Source: Pseudomonadota bacterium (GTDB lineage Bacteria; Pseudomonadota; Gammaproteobacteria; Steroidobacterales; SZUA-146). Taken from it: DNA of 64,000 nucleotides. Every line of letters starts with the position of its first letter. The first letter of the stretch is position 1. Of this stretch, positions 46,291 to 55,817 are shown one piece after another. Location: the NCBI GenBank assembly GCA_039028935.1, contig JBCCHD010000001.1:62001-126000 (forward strand), written 5' to 3'. The notes beneath the pieces were generated by a model. The model had not been told where the DNA came from. It saw only the letters and a program-made list of their open reading frames with translations, and ran no database searches. The position numbers were made by a program, and so were the translations under genes.

Positions 46291-48045
46291 ATGAGTACCG
46301 TGCACTACGACATCACGCCGGCGTCGCTTGGCGGCCATCGGTTTGACGTGCGGCTCACCGTGCAAACCGATGGCGAAGGGCTTGATCTCACGCTGCCGAC
46401 GTGGATTCCCGGCAGCTACCTAGTGCGTGATTTTTCCAAGCATCTGGGGCGGGTAACGGCGCACTGTTCAGGCCGTGCTCTTCGTGTGCGCAAACACGAT
46501 AAGCGACGCTGGCGGGTTGAGCCGTGCGACGGTGAGGTCGTTATTGAGTACGAGGTGTACGCGCACGATCTTAGCGTGCGTGGTGCGCATCTTGATTCCA
46601 CGCATGGCTTTTTTAATGGATCGAGTGTGTTCCTTGAAGTCGAGGGTCGTGAAGAGCAGCCCCTCACGGTGACCATTCATGCGCCGACTGACGAACATGT
46701 GTCGGTGAAGGACTGGCGCGTCGCAACGACACTGCCTCGCGATGGGGCGTCCGAATGGGGGTTTGGTCGGTTTCGCGTGAGTAATTACGCCGAACTCATC
46801 GATCATCCAGTCGAAATGGGTCGCTTCGATCTCGTGCCGTTCGAGGTGGCCGGTGTGCCGCACTATTTTGTGCTCAGCGGTCGTCATCACTGCGATACCG
46901 CGCGCCTTGCCGACGATGCCGCGCGCATATGCCGCACGCAGGTGGATTTGTTTGGCGAACTGCCGTCTATGGAACGCTATCTTTTCCTCACACGCGTAGA
47001 AGGTTCGGGCTATGGCGGCCTTGAGCATCGTGCCAGTTCCGCGCTTGTCTGCGCGCGTGACGCGCTGCCTAAGCACAGTGGTCATGCGGACAAAAAATAC
47101 CGACAGTTCCTTGGGCTAGTCAGTCACGAGTACTTTCATTTGTGGAACGTCAAACGCATAAAGCCAGCGGTCTTTACACCGTATGCACTCGAGGGCGAGA
47201 GCTACACCGAACTGTTATGGGTTTTTGAGGGCGTTACCAGCTACTACGACGATCTGGCGTTGGTGCGATCGGGTGTGATCGACGAAAAGGCCTATGCAGA
47301 ACTCCTAAGCAACACTATTTCTCGTGTGCGTGCGTCGGTTGGGCATCGGCATCAATCGTTAGCGGAATCGAGTTTTGACGCATGGGTTAAGTTCTACAAA
47401 CCCGATGAAAATACGCCTAACGCCGTGGTGAGCTACTACGCGAAAGGCGCGCTCGTTGCGATGGCGCTCGATCTGACCTTGCGTGAGCGCGGCGACGCGA
47501 CGCTTGATGATGTGATGCGCGCGATGTGGTCGCACTACGGCAGTCGTGATGTGGGAGTCCCGGAGGACGGTTTTGAAGAAGTCGTCGAGCAGGTGAGTGG
47601 CCTGCATCTGCGGCCCTTTTTTGACGCTATGGTGCGCGATACACAAGCGCCTGATCTCGAAGCGTTGCTGGAGAGCGTTGGATGGCAGCTCATGCCGGCG
47701 AGTGAACCGGCCGCGCCGATTACCAGTCTTGGTGTCACACTGGCCGCCGGGTCCTCGGAGATTAAAACGGTTCGGCGCGGTAGCTGCGCGGAGCGCGCCG
47801 GCCTCGCTGCTGGCGACACATTGATCGCGATAAACGGTCTGCGGGTGGCGGATAAGGTGGCCGCACTGCTCAAGCCGTATTCGGTCGGTGATCGTGTGCG
47901 CGTCCATCTCTTTCGGCGCGACGAATTAATTGAGTTTGACGTGGTGCTCGAGAAGCGACCGGCCACACGGTGGGTCATTGCAGACGCGCCTCAGGCGGAC
48001 GATCGAGCGCTGGCGTCGCGCGCGCTTTGGTTGCAGTTACACTGA
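46291..48045 (+). CDS. M61-family glycyl-aminopeptidase-like metallopeptidase with PDZ domain
   Basis: This 584-aa protein has the domain plan of the M61 family: N-terminal beta domain, catalytic domain with the zincin motif VSHEYFHLWNVKRIKP, a downstream glutamate in WVFEGVTSYYDDL, and a C-terminal PDZ domain (ITSLGVTLAAGSSEIKTV, then AGLAAGDTLIAING). It has no clear signal peptide, so a cytoplasmic location is the default. M61 members cleave N-terminal Gly/Ala peptides, and the physiological substrate here is unknown. It begins 7 bp after the SPFH gene. The following 196 bp (48046-48241) contain no gene I would call. Confidence 0.92.
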   Translation: MSTVHYDITPASLGGHRFDVRLTVQTDGEGLDLTLPTWIPGSYLVRDFSKHLGRVTAHCSGRALRVRKHDKRRWRVEPCDGEVVIEYEVYAHDLSVRGAHLDSTHGFFNGSSVFLEVEGREEQPLTVTIHAPTDEHVSVKDWRVATTLPRDGASEWGFGRFRVSNYAELIDHPVEMGRFDLVPFEVAGVPHYFVLSGRHHCDTARLADDAARICRTQVDLFGELPSMERYLFLTRVEGSGYGGLEHRASSALVCARDALPKHSGHADKKYRQFLGLVSHEYFHLWNVKRIKPAVFTPYALEGESYTELLWVFEGVTSYYDDLALVRSGVIDEKAYAELLSNTISRVRASVGHRHQSLAESSFDAWVKFYKPDENTPNAVVSYYAKGALVAMALDLTLRERGDATLDDVMRAMWSHYGSRDVGVPEDGFEEVVEQVSGLHLRPFFDAMVRDTQAPDLEALLESVGWQLMPASEPAAPITSLGVTLAAGSSEIKTVRRGSCAERAGLAAGDTLIAINGLRVADKVAALLKPYSVGDRVRVHLFRRDELIEFDVVLEKRPATRWVIADAPQADDRALASRALWLQLH

Positions 48046-48241
48046 ATGTCCGCCTGTTGATCGCCGCCACGTGCGGCCTCCGCTCAACACACCTAACCTC
48101 AAAACCCCGCTCCACTGCCGCCGAGACAAGCAATTGGTGTGTCTCAGTGTATCGGCGACGCGACAAGCGCCCCTCGTTGACGACATTGCGACCAGGAAGA
48201 CCGGCATCGTTCGTCATGCGACATAAACTGTGAACCGTGTC

Positions 48242-48270
48242 TTGACACACCGAGAAAATACTGGTGTTAT
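48242..48270 (+). promoter_or_regulatory. Sigma-70 promoter of the leu operon
   Basis: TTGACA (48242-48247) is a perfect -35. A 17-bp spacer separates it from TGTTAT (48265-48270), and TGG (48262-48264) supplies an extended -10. The expected start is about 48277, giving a leader of about 230 nt before leuA. Confidence 0.8.
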
Positions 48271-48314
48271 CGGCATTATCTTGTAACGCTTTGGTTTCAT
48301 TAGATACTTTAACG

Positions 48315-48404
48315 ATGCGAAACGATCAGACTTTGTCAGCACGTGGCCCCGGTTTGACCGGCGGTGTGCTGTTGCTCGACCTTCTAGTTCTCCTTCTTAA
48401 TTAG
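48315..48404 (+). CDS. leuL: Leucine leader peptide (LeuL-like)
   Basis: A 29-codon frame from ATG 48315 to TAG 48404 encodes a peptide with ten leucines, eight of them in the last eleven residues (VLLLDLLVLLLN). The codons used for leucine are mixed (CTG, TTG, CTC, CTT, CTA). Leu-rich peptides placed between a strong promoter and a transcription terminator ahead of leuA are the hallmark of leucine attenuation. The ribosome binding site is weak. The peptide has no product function; it measures the supply of charged Leu-tRNA. Confidence 0.85.
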   Translation: MRNDQTLSARGPGLTGGVLLLDLLVLLLN

Positions 48405-48479
48405 GAGCGGGGCGAGCACGCGAAGTAAACAGAACACACTAAGCCCCGCCTCTCCAACAAAGAGTGCGGGGTTTTTTTT
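48404..48479 (+). promoter_or_regulatory. Leucine attenuator: antiterminator and terminator
   Basis: GCCCCGCCTCT (48443-48453) pairs with AGAGTGCGGGG (48461-48471) to form the terminator hairpin, followed by eight T (48472-48479). The alternative partner GCGGGGC (48407-48413) lies directly after the leader stop codon and is a perfect complement of GCCCCGC (48443-48449), with GGA extending it. A ribosome at the stop codon would cover 48407-48413 and leave the terminator free. A ribosome stalled at the Leu codons would leave 48407-48413 free to form the antiterminator. Confidence 0.85.
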
Positions 48480-48505
48480 GTCCACACACCCTTAGGGCGA
48501 TGACT

Positions 48506-50056
48506 ATGACGGCGACTCAACCAGAACGATTGATTATTTTTGATACCACTTTGCGCGATGGCGAACAGGCGCCAGGCTGCAGCATGAGTCTCGATGAAAA
48601 ACTACGGGTGGCGACCAGCCTCGCGCGGATGGGCGTGGACATCATTGAAGCGGGTTTTCCGGCGGCTTCGCCTGGCGATTTTGACGCGGTGAAAGAAGTG
48701 GCGAAGTCCGTCAAGGGCTCCACGATTTGCGGCCTTGCGCGCAGTCATGCGCCGGACATCGAGCGTGCCTGGGAAGCGCTGCAATACGCAGAGGACGCGC
48801 GAATTCATGTGTTTTTGGCGACCAGCGCGATTCACCGCGAGTTCAAGCTCAACATGGCCAAGGAAGAGATCTTACGCCGTGTCCATGAAGGCGTGACGCT
48901 CGCGCGATCGCTGTGCGACAACGTGGAATTTTCACCCGAGGACGCGTCACGGACTGAACATGACTTTCTGGCTGAGGTAGTACGCGTGGCCGCGGACGCG
49001 GGCGCCACCACAATCAATATTCCCGACACCGTTGGCTACACGGTGCCATCCGAATTTTACGACGTGTTTGCGCACCTTCGCGAAACGCTGGCGGATCGCG
49101 ATGACATTGTGCTCAGCGTGCATTGCCATGACGATTTGGGCATGGCGGTGGCCAATTCTTTGGCGGCTGTACGAGGTGGCGCGCGGCAAGTCGAGTGCAC
49201 CATTAACGGGATCGGTGAGCGCGCCGGCAACTGCTCGCTCGAAGAGGTAGTGATGGCGGTGAAGACGCGCCCGGATATTTATCCACTTGCTACGAGTATC
49301 GACAGTACACGTTTGTATCCGGTTAGTCGGCTGGTGTCTAAGGCTACGGGCATGCACGTACCGCGCAATAAAGCGATTGTGGGCGAGAATGCGTTTGCAC
49401 ACGAGGCCGGCATCCATCAGCACGGCATGCTGCAGAACGCACAGACGTACGAAATTATGAAGCCCCAAGATGTGGGCATTAGCCGTTCGCACTTGGTGTT
49501 GGGCAAGCACAGCGGACGACACGCGTTTCGGCAAAGAGTGGAAGATTTGGGATTCCGCATCGAAGAGCGCGAGATCGAGCGTGCGTTTAACGATTTCAAG
49601 GTGCTCGCGGATAAGAAAAAAGACATTTTTGATCGAGACATCGAAGCGATTGTGCTGCGTCGAAACGTGTCGCAATCTGGACCATGGAGTCTCAAGCGCC
49701 TCACGACCAGCTCGGCGTCGCGCGAAGCATCCTCGGCGCAAGTATGGCTCGAGCATGAATCCGGTGCGGAGGCCCATGCTAGCGGACGTGGGGATGGTCC
49801 TGTGGCGGCTGCGTTCAGCGCGGTTGAAGCGGCACTTGGGATCAATGTCGTGTTGCGCAATTTCGACGTGCGCAATGTCTCTATGGGTGAAGACGCTCAG
49901 GGCGATGTGTCCGTTAGTATCGAACACGACTACACGGAGTATCACGGTTCAGGGCTCCACACTGATATCATAGAGGCCAGCGTTCGCGCGTTGTTGCAGG
50001 CTTTGAATCGGGTGCCGGCTGTGGCGGCCGTCACGCCCGAACCTGCGACGGTCTGA
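48506..50056 (+). CDS. leuA: 2-isopropylmalate synthase LeuA
   Basis: This 516-aa enzyme condenses acetyl-CoA and 2-ketoisovalerate to 2-isopropylmalate, the first step of leucine synthesis. The catalytic motifs are [39 protein letters not shown], and [15 protein letters not shown] with its metal-binding histidines. The C-terminal regulatory (LeuA dimer) domain, which binds leucine for feedback inhibition, starts about residue 390. I place the start at ATG 48506, eight bases after AGGG; ATG 48500 is too close to it. It is the first structural gene behind the leucine attenuator, and ilvE follows after 31 bp. Confidence 0.96.
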   Translation: MTATQPERLIIFDTTLRDGEQAPGCSMSLDEKLRVATSLARMGVDIIEAGFPAASPGDFDAVKEVAKSVKGSTICGLARSHAPDIERAWEALQYAEDARIHVFLATSAIHREFKLNMAKEEILRRVHEGVTLARSLCDNVEFSPEDASRTEHDFLAEVVRVAADAGATTINIPDTVGYTVPSEFYDVFAHLRETLADRDDIVLSVHCHDDLGMAVANSLAAVRGGARQVECTINGIGERAGNCSLEEVVMAVKTRPDIYPLATSIDSTRLYPVSRLVSKATGMHVPRNKAIVGENAFAHEAGIHQHGMLQNAQTYEIMKPQDVGISRSHLVLGKHSGRHAFRQRVEDLGFRIEEREIERAFNDFKVLADKKKDIFDRDIEAIVLRRNVSQSGPWSLKRLTTSSASREASSAQVWLEHESGAEAHASGRGDGPVAAAFSAVEAALGINVVLRNFDVRNVSMGEDAQGDVSVSIEHDYTEYHGSGLHTDIIEASVRALLQALNRVPAVAAVTPEPATV

Positions 50057-50087
50057 AGCGCGAGAGAAAAATTATTAGGAGATCTCT

Positions 50088-51047
50088 ATGTCATCGCCCG
50101 CAAAATACATCTGGCAAAACGGGGAGCTCGTGCCCCATGAGCACGCCACAGTGCACGTGCTGACGCACGCGCTCCACTACGGTTCTTCGGTTTTCGAAGG
50201 TATTCGCGCCTATGGCACACCCGATGGCGCGCAGTTTTTTCGACTCGAAGAACATATGCGTCGACTTTTTTTCTCGGCCAAGGTGTATCGCATCGACATC
50301 CCGTTTACGCTCGAGGAGTCACTTCAGGCGTGCCACGATGTACTGGCGGCTAACGAATTGACCGACGGGGCCTATATTCGACCGATCGCTTTTCGCGGCA
50401 ACAGCGGTTTTGGTGTGGTGCCCGCGCCGGATGCACCGGTTGAATTTGTCGTTGCCGCGCAGGAGTGGGGTGCGTATTTGGGTGCTGACGGTCTCGAGAA
50501 AGGCGTAGACGTATGCGTCTCGTCGTGGAATCGTGCCGCACCCAATACATTGCCGGCCGGCGCCAAGGCCGGCGGTAACTATCTATCGAGCCAGCTGATC
50601 AGTATGGAGGCCAAACGACTTGGCTTCACCGAGGGCATCGGCCTGACGGTGGATGGGCTGGTCAGCGAAGGCGCGGGTGAAAATCTGTTTTTGGTGCTGA
50701 ATGGCACGCTCTATACGCCGGACATCAGCTCATCGATTCTCGGCGGCATTACTCGCGGCACCATTATCGAGTTGGCGAAAGAGAACGGCATTGAAATGGT
50801 GCAGCAATCGATTCCGCGCGAAATGCTCTATGCGGCGGACGAAGTCTTCATGACCGGCACGGCGGCGGAAGTCACGCCCGTGCGCTCCATCGACCGAATC
50901 AAAGTGGGTGAAGGTCGGCGCGGGCCAATTACCGAGCAAATGCAAAACGCCTTTTTTGGTTTATTCAACGGTCAGACCAAGGACCAATGGGGTTGGCTGA
51001 CGCCCGTCAACTTTGCGCCACCCACCGCGCGCATTGTGGCGGGGTAG
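50088..51047 (+). CDS. ilvE: Branched-chain amino-acid aminotransferase IlvE
   Basis: This 319-aa fold-type IV PLP enzyme carries out the last transamination for leucine, isoleucine and valine. The start has AGGAGA six bases upstream. The PLP-binding lysine lies in GAKAGGNYLSSQL, and the family text HALHYGSSVFEGIRAY, SWNRAAPNTLPAG and GLVSEGAGENLFLVL is present. The sequence reads very close to the enteric IlvE. It lies between leuA and leuC, so transamination is under the leucine attenuator. The gaps on either side are 31 and 62 bp. Confidence 0.96.
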   Translation: MSSPAKYIWQNGELVPHEHATVHVLTHALHYGSSVFEGIRAYGTPDGAQFFRLEEHMRRLFFSAKVYRIDIPFTLEESLQACHDVLAANELTDGAYIRPIAFRGNSGFGVVPAPDAPVEFVVAAQEWGAYLGADGLEKGVDVCVSSWNRAAPNTLPAGAKAGGNYLSSQLISMEAKRLGFTEGIGLTVDGLVSEGAGENLFLVLNGTLYTPDISSSILGGITRGTIIELAKENGIEMVQQSIPREMLYAADEVFMTGTAAEVTPVRSIDRIKVGEGRRGPITEQMQNAFFGLFNGQTKDQWGWLTPVNFAPPTARIVAG

Positions 51048-51109
51048 ATTGCCCCGCTGGCTGAGCGAGGCCGCACTGACCGCATGACACTGACCACGGT
51101 AAGAGACGA

Positions 51110-52504
51110 ATGACGGCGAAGACTCTGTACGAAAAGATTTGGGATGAACATCTGGTGGTGCCGGCAACCGAGGATCACCCGGCGGTGCTGTATATCGATT
51201 TGCATCTCATTCACGAGGTGACATCGCCGCAGGCCTTTTCGATGCTGCGCGAACGCGGTCTGCGCGTGCGCCGACCGGACCGCACATTGGCGACGCCGGA
51301 TCATTCCACACCCACTCGGGCGAACTTACTCTATGAGGCGTTTCCGGATGGACCTGCCAAAGAACAGGTCCATCAGCTTTTGGCCAACTGCCGCGAGTTC
51401 GATATCCCCCTCTACGACTTGCACAGTCCCGATCGCGGTATCGTGCACGTTATCGGGCCGGAAGTGGGCGCCACGCAGCCTGGCAAAACGATTGTGTGTG
51501 GAGATAGCCACACAAGCACGCATGGTGCATTTGGTGCGTTAGCCTTCGGCATCGGTACGACCGAGGTCGGCCACGTGTTTGCCACGCAGACGCTGTTGCA
51601 GCAGCGCTCCAAAACCATGGCCGTAAACGTGGAGGGGCGCCTGGCGCCCGGTGTCACGGCCAAAGATCTGATTCTCGCCATTATCGGTGAAATCGGTGTG
51701 GGCGGTGGGACGGGCCACGTGATCGAATACCGCGGAGAGGCCATTGAGGCGCTCAACATGGATGAGCGCATGACCGTATGCAACATGTCGATTGAGGCGG
51801 GCGCCCGAGCCGGTCTTATCGCGCCGGACCAAACGACGTTTGATTATCTTTTTGGGCGGCCACTGAGCCCCAGCGCGGAAGCGTGGGATGAGGCGGTCGC
51901 CCATTGGAAAACACTGCATACTGATGCCGACGCGATCTTTGATCGTGAGGTCTCCATCGACGCCAGTGTCATCGAGCCGATGATTACGTACGGCACGAAT
52001 CCCGGCATGGTGATGCCGGTTGACGGGCGAATTCCGATGGGTGGCGACAAGACCTTTGATCAAGCATTGCGCTACATGAACTTAACACCCGGCCGTGCCC
52101 TGTTGGGTCAGAAAGTGGATGTGGTGTTTGTCGGTAGCTGCACCAATTCGCGTATGAGCGATTTGCGGGCGGTAGCGGATGTGTTGCGCTCGCGTAAAGT
52201 GGCGTCCTCGACAAAGATGCTGATCGTGCCGGGTTCGCAGGCAACCAAACGACAGGCCGAAGCTGAAGGGCTTGACCGTATTTTTATCGCCGCCGGTGCG
52301 CAATGGCGAGAGTCCGGCTGCTCAATGTGTTTGGGCATGAACGGTGACAACGTGGGTCGCGGCGAATATTCCGTGAGTACCTCTAATCGAAATTTCGAAG
52401 GACGTCAGGGCGTCGGGGCGCGCACGCTGCTCGCTAGTCCTGTGACGGCCGCCGCCGCAGCCGTGTCGGGTTGTGTGGCGGACCCGCGCGTCGTCTTCGC
52501 TTGA
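51110..52504 (+). CDS. leuC: 3-isopropylmalate dehydratase large subunit LeuC
   Basis: This 464-aa aconitase-family subunit isomerises 2- to 3-isopropylmalate with LeuD. The [4Fe-4S] ligands are the cysteines in [12 protein letters not shown] and [11 protein letters not shown]. The family text [12 protein letters not shown] near the N-terminus and [19 protein letters not shown] are also present. The length is that of bacterial LeuC. It is followed by leuD after 25 bp. Confidence 0.97.
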   Translation: MTAKTLYEKIWDEHLVVPATEDHPAVLYIDLHLIHEVTSPQAFSMLRERGLRVRRPDRTLATPDHSTPTRANLLYEAFPDGPAKEQVHQLLANCREFDIPLYDLHSPDRGIVHVIGPEVGATQPGKTIVCGDSHTSTHGAFGALAFGIGTTEVGHVFATQTLLQQRSKTMAVNVEGRLAPGVTAKDLILAIIGEIGVGGGTGHVIEYRGEAIEALNMDERMTVCNMSIEAGARAGLIAPDQTTFDYLFGRPLSPSAEAWDEAVAHWKTLHTDADAIFDREVSIDASVIEPMITYGTNPGMVMPVDGRIPMGGDKTFDQALRYMNLTPGRALLGQKVDVVFVGSCTNSRMSDLRAVADVLRSRKVASSTKMLIVPGSQATKRQAEAEGLDRIFIAAGAQWRESGCSMCLGMNGDNVGRGEYSVSTSNRNFEGRQGVGARTLLASPVTAAAAAVSGCVADPRVVFA

Positions 52505-52529
52505 ATCTCGGGGGCAATTAGGAAAGGCG

Positions 52530-53105
52530 ATGAAGGCGATCAACACCATTACCTCTCGAACGGTTGTCATGCCCAACACGGATATCGACACCGATCAGAT
52601 TATTCCAGCACGATTTCTGACGACAACAGAGCGGTCCGGCCTCGGTCAACATTTGTTCAGCGAGTGGCGTTATACGCCCGACGGCGAACCGAATCCCGAT
52701 TTTGTTCTCAATACCGAACAGGCGAGCGGTTGCCGGGTGCTGGTGGCTGGGGATAATTTCGGTTGCGGTTCGTCGCGCGAGCATGCACCTTGGGCGTTAG
52801 TGGATTACGGATTTCAAGCGGTCATCAGTACGTCTATGGCGGATATTTTTCGTTCGAATGCGCTCAAGAACGGCTTACTGCCGATCGTGGTGAATGAAGC
52901 GGTGCACGCGGCACTGATCGCGTCGCCTGGTGCAAATGTGACTATTTCGCTCGGAGCGCGGATGCTCACACTTGAGCACGGCGAACGGGTGCCATTCGAC
53001 ATCAACAATTTCTCTCGGTACTGCTTGATGAACGGCGTAGATGAACTGGGTTTTTTGCAGTCTCATTTGCCCGCGATAGAGCGCTTTGAAAAGGTACGAG
53101 CATGA
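52530..53105 (+). CDS. leuD: 3-isopropylmalate dehydratase small subunit LeuD
   Basis: This 191-aa swivel-domain partner of LeuC starts at ATG 52530 behind AGGAAAGG; the longer frame begins inside leuC. Landmarks are [17 protein letters not shown], the loop [15 protein letters not shown] that meets the cluster, and the C-terminal segment typical of the gammaproteobacterial LeuD. The stop overlaps leuB by four bases (ATGA), so LeuD and LeuB translation is coupled. Confidence 0.97.
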   Translation: MKAINTITSRTVVMPNTDIDTDQIIPARFLTTTERSGLGQHLFSEWRYTPDGEPNPDFVLNTEQASGCRVLVAGDNFGCGSSREHAPWALVDYGFQAVISTSMADIFRSNALKNGLLPIVVNEAVHAALIASPGANVTISLGARMLTLEHGERVPFDINNFSRYCLMNGVDELGFLQSHLPAIERFEKVRA

Positions 53106-54166
53106 ACGCCAGAATTTGCGTCCTGCCGGGCGATGGTATCGGCCCTGAGATTATTGCGGTCGCCGTTAGGGTGCTGGAGGCGATTGGCCAAAGCTCAGGG
53201 CGCTCGTTTGACATCGACCAAGCCGACATCGGCGGTGCAGCCATAGACGCCTGTGGCGATCCACTACCGCCATCCACGCTTGCTGCATGCAAGGGCAGCG
53301 ACGCGATCTTGCTGGGCGCGGTGGGCGGGCCCAAATGGTCTGATCCGAAAGCGACCGTCAGGCCGGAGCAAGGGCTGCTGCGACTGCGCGCAGAGCTTGG
53401 CTTGTTTGCAAACCTTCGACCCATCCGAACGCATCCATCGATCATTCGGCACTCGCCGTTGCGCGAGGAGCTGACCAAAGACATCGACATGATCATTGTG
53501 CGAGAGCTCACTGGCGGCATTTACTTTGGTGAGCGCGTTGAGTCCGACGAGCAGGCGAGCGACCTCTGCGCCTATTCGGCGGATGAGGTGGCGCGTATTG
53601 TGCGCGTGGCGGCAAGACTGGCCGAGAATCGGCGTGGGCGTCTCGTGTCGGTGGACAAAGCGAACGTGTTGGCGACATCGCGACTGTGGCGCACCGTAAC
53701 CACCGAGGTGATGGCCAGTGAGTTTCCACACGTAACGCTCGAGCATGTGCTGGTCGACGCAGCGGCGATGCATTTACTGCAGCGACCCGCGTCGTTCGAT
53801 GTCATTGTGACAGAAAATCTATTTGGCGATATTCTTACTGACGAAGCATCGGTGATTCCGGGCTCAATCGGTTTATTGCCCTCCGCCTCCCTTAACGGCA
53901 GCGGTGTGGGCTTGTTTGAGCCGATTCACGGCTCGGCGCCAGACATCGCTGGCCGCGGCATCGCCAATCCATACGGCACGCTTGCCAGTGTCGCGATGTT
54001 GTTGCGCCACTCACTCGGCCTAGACGGCGAGGCCGACAAGCTGGAGCATGTGCTCGAAACGTGTTTGACAGACAGCTTGGTGACACCTGATCTTGCGGCA
54101 CCGGACGTGGCGTTGTCGACCGAAGCGGTGGGTAGCGCTGTTTGTGAACGACTGTTGCAGGACTAA
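53102..54166 (+). CDS. leuB: 3-isopropylmalate dehydrogenase LeuB
   Basis: This 354-aa NAD-dependent enzyme oxidises and decarboxylates 3-isopropylmalate to 2-ketoisocaproate. Landmarks are the N-terminal [22 protein letters not shown], the catalytic [13 protein letters not shown], the metal-binding [13 protein letters not shown], and [14 protein letters not shown] for NAD. The ATG overlaps the end of leuD. It is the last gene of the operon; the next gene is on the opposite strand 22 bp downstream. No terminator hairpin was found there. Confidence 0.97.
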   Translation: MNARICVLPGDGIGPEIIAVAVRVLEAIGQSSGRSFDIDQADIGGAAIDACGDPLPPSTLAACKGSDAILLGAVGGPKWSDPKATVRPEQGLLRLRAELGLFANLRPIRTHPSIIRHSPLREELTKDIDMIIVRELTGGIYFGERVESDEQASDLCAYSADEVARIVRVAARLAENRRGRLVSVDKANVLATSRLWRTVTTEVMASEFPHVTLEHVLVDAAAMHLLQRPASFDVIVTENLFGDILTDEASVIPGSIGLLPSASLNGSGVGLFEPIHGSAPDIAGRGIANPYGTLASVAMLLRHSLGLDGEADKLEHVLETCLTDSLVTPDLAAPDVALSTEAVGSAVCERLLQD

Positions 54167-54188
54167 TCCGGTAGTCGATTGCGCAGAT

Positions 54189-54566
54189 TTACAGTATCGC
54201 CCGTTCTGAGAGTTTCCGATTTACCAGGTCGATGAGCTCATCAATCGTATCGGGTCGATTCATTTCTTCCTGCGAGATGAACGGTTCCAGTTTGCCCGCC
54301 TGACGCAAGACAGCCGAGGGGTACGCGAGCTGCGCGTCGGGGTGGGCCGCTTCGATCAGATCAATATAAGAGAATTCGACGTTGATCGGCAGGGTGTTGA
54401 CAAAGCGTCGCCACTGCCCACGCATGTGGACGGGCGAATACGTCACGTCGCAGAGTTTACACGGGTACGTCGACGGCGAAAATGTCTTATGCACGGCGTC
54501 TTTGAGTTTATTCAATAAGCCGGATTCGGCGTTGTAAATAAAAACGAGATCGGGTTGGCTGGCCAC
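54189..54566 (-). CDS. Hypothetical protein with a CxxC pair, 125 aa
   Basis: I do not recognise this small protein. It starts at a GTG with AGGAG eight bases upstream. It has no membrane helix or signal. A Cys-x-x-Cys pair (PCKLCDVTYSP) lies near residues 36-40, and the N-terminal strand (PDLVFIYNAESGLLNKLKD) could be a thioredoxin- or nucleotide-binding-like fold. It converges with leuB, so it may carry a 3' extension into the end of the leu operon. Function is not assigned. Confidence 0.7.
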   Translation of the reverse strand: MASQPDLVFIYNAESGLLNKLKDAVHKTFSPSTYPCKLCDVTYSPVHMRGQWRRFVNTLPINVEFSYIDLIEAAHPDAQLAYPSAVLRQAGKLEPFISQEEMNRPDTIDELIDLVNRKLSERAIL

Positions 54567-54640
54567 CGTCAGGCTCCTGGCAACAGTAGGACTCTGTGCA
54601 TGGTATCGCTCATCTGGCGTTCGTCAATAGGTGAGCGCGC

Positions 54641-54659
54641 AACGTTAATGAAACGTTAA
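54641..54659. promoter_or_regulatory. Direct repeat AACGTTAA x2, 11-bp spacing
   Basis: AACGTTAA occurs at 54641-54648 and 54652-54659, starting 11 bp apart, about one helical turn. That arrangement is typical of sites for OmpR/PhoB-type response regulators. It lies in the 289-bp gap (54567-54855) between the divergent GTG-started small gene and the DMT permease. I see no gene or terminator in the rest of that gap. Confidence 0.35.
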
Positions 54660-54855
54660 ACACTCGTTGTTCGATGAGCTTCATGGTATTTTTGCCGGTG
54701 CGCTGTGCGTCAGTCGAGGCGGACGTTTACGTTGAGTACGATCGCGGCCTTTTCGCCTTGGAGGAAAGCCTCTCAATCGCGGTAAACGGCAGCTTGGTCT
54801 GAGCGCGTGCACCACGTTTACGCGACCCTCGTAATAGGTGGTCGCTTACTATTTT

Positions 54856-55767
54856 ATGACCGGTCCCGGCATGTCGCTTATTCTCACTTTGTTTTCGCCA
54901 AAACTCGCCCTTCTGCGCTTGATTTTTGGTGCAGTGCTAATCAGTTTCTCCGGTGTGTTCGTATTGCTCGTGGAAGCGGGACCCGTGTCGAGCGCATTTT
55001 GGCGCGTCATGCTCGGCGGCCTCATTCTCATGATGTGGATGCTCATCAAGCGTCAGCCTATTGTGCCGGGCTGGCGCTCGCTGAGCTGGCTGGCATTAGC
55101 GGGCTTAATGTTCGCGGTTGATTTGTACGCCTGGCACAAATCGATTGTGTATGTCGGCGTTGGCTTATCAACGCTATTGGCTAACTTTCAAGTGTTTGTC
55201 ATGGCCGGTGCCGCGGTGCTGTTGTTCGGTGAACGCATGACGCGAGTGCAGCTGGTCGCCATTCCGATGGCGCTGTTCGGATTGTATCTCATCGTCGGAC
55301 TGGACTGGCAAACACTGGATGCGACCTCACGAGCCGGGGTGTATCTGGGTCTGGTCACCGCCGTCGCCTACGCTGGCTACATGTTGTCGCTCCGGCAGGC
55401 TCGTTGGGTCGCGCCGCGGCGCAACGCGTCGTCCGATTTGTGTGTCGCCAGTTTTTTCTCGGCGCTATTCCTTTTTCTCGCCGCCTCGCTTGAAGGCGTG
55501 TCACTCGCCATTGGATCCTGGTCCGACTTTACGTGGCTCGGTCTCTACGCGCTGGTTGGACAAGTGCTGGGCTGGCTGTGTATTTCAAGCTCGCTCCCCT
55601 ACGTGCCGACCGTACACATTGGTCTTGCGCTGCTGCTGCAACCGACCCTGTCGTACGTGTGGGGAGTGGTGATATTTGGCCGCGCCGTGTCGATGCTGGA
55701 GGTGATGGGCGCTGCCATTGCGATCATGGCGATTTTTCTCGGTTCTCGCCCGGCGCGACCACAGTAA
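54856..55767 (+). CDS. DMT/EamA-family permease
   Basis: This 303-aa protein shows ten hydrophobic helices in two EamA repeats: the first around FGAVLISFSGVFVLLVEAG and the second around GVYLGLVTAVAYAGYMLS, with the helix-ending glutamate in LLFGERMTRVQLVAIP. It is inner-membrane and transports an unknown small metabolite. I use the ATG at 54856; a GTG at 54838 and an ATG at 54871 are alternatives, and none has a convincing ribosome binding site. It is unrelated in position to the DMT protein at the window start. It is followed by plsY after 50 bp. Confidence 0.85.
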   Translation: MTGPGMSLILTLFSPKLALLRLIFGAVLISFSGVFVLLVEAGPVSSAFWRVMLGGLILMMWMLIKRQPIVPGWRSLSWLALAGLMFAVDLYAWHKSIVYVGVGLSTLLANFQVFVMAGAAVLLFGERMTRVQLVAIPMALFGLYLIVGLDWQTLDATSRAGVYLGLVTAVAYAGYMLSLRQARWVAPRRNASSDLCVASFFSALFLFLAASLEGVSLAIGSWSDFTWLGLYALVGQVLGWLCISSSLPYVPTVHIGLALLLQPTLSYVWGVVIFGRAVSMLEVMGAAIAIMAIFLGSRPARPQ

Positions 55768-55817
55768 CTTGACGGCCTGGCGCTGTGCTATTCTGATCGG
55801 ATTGATGAAGGTGCATT

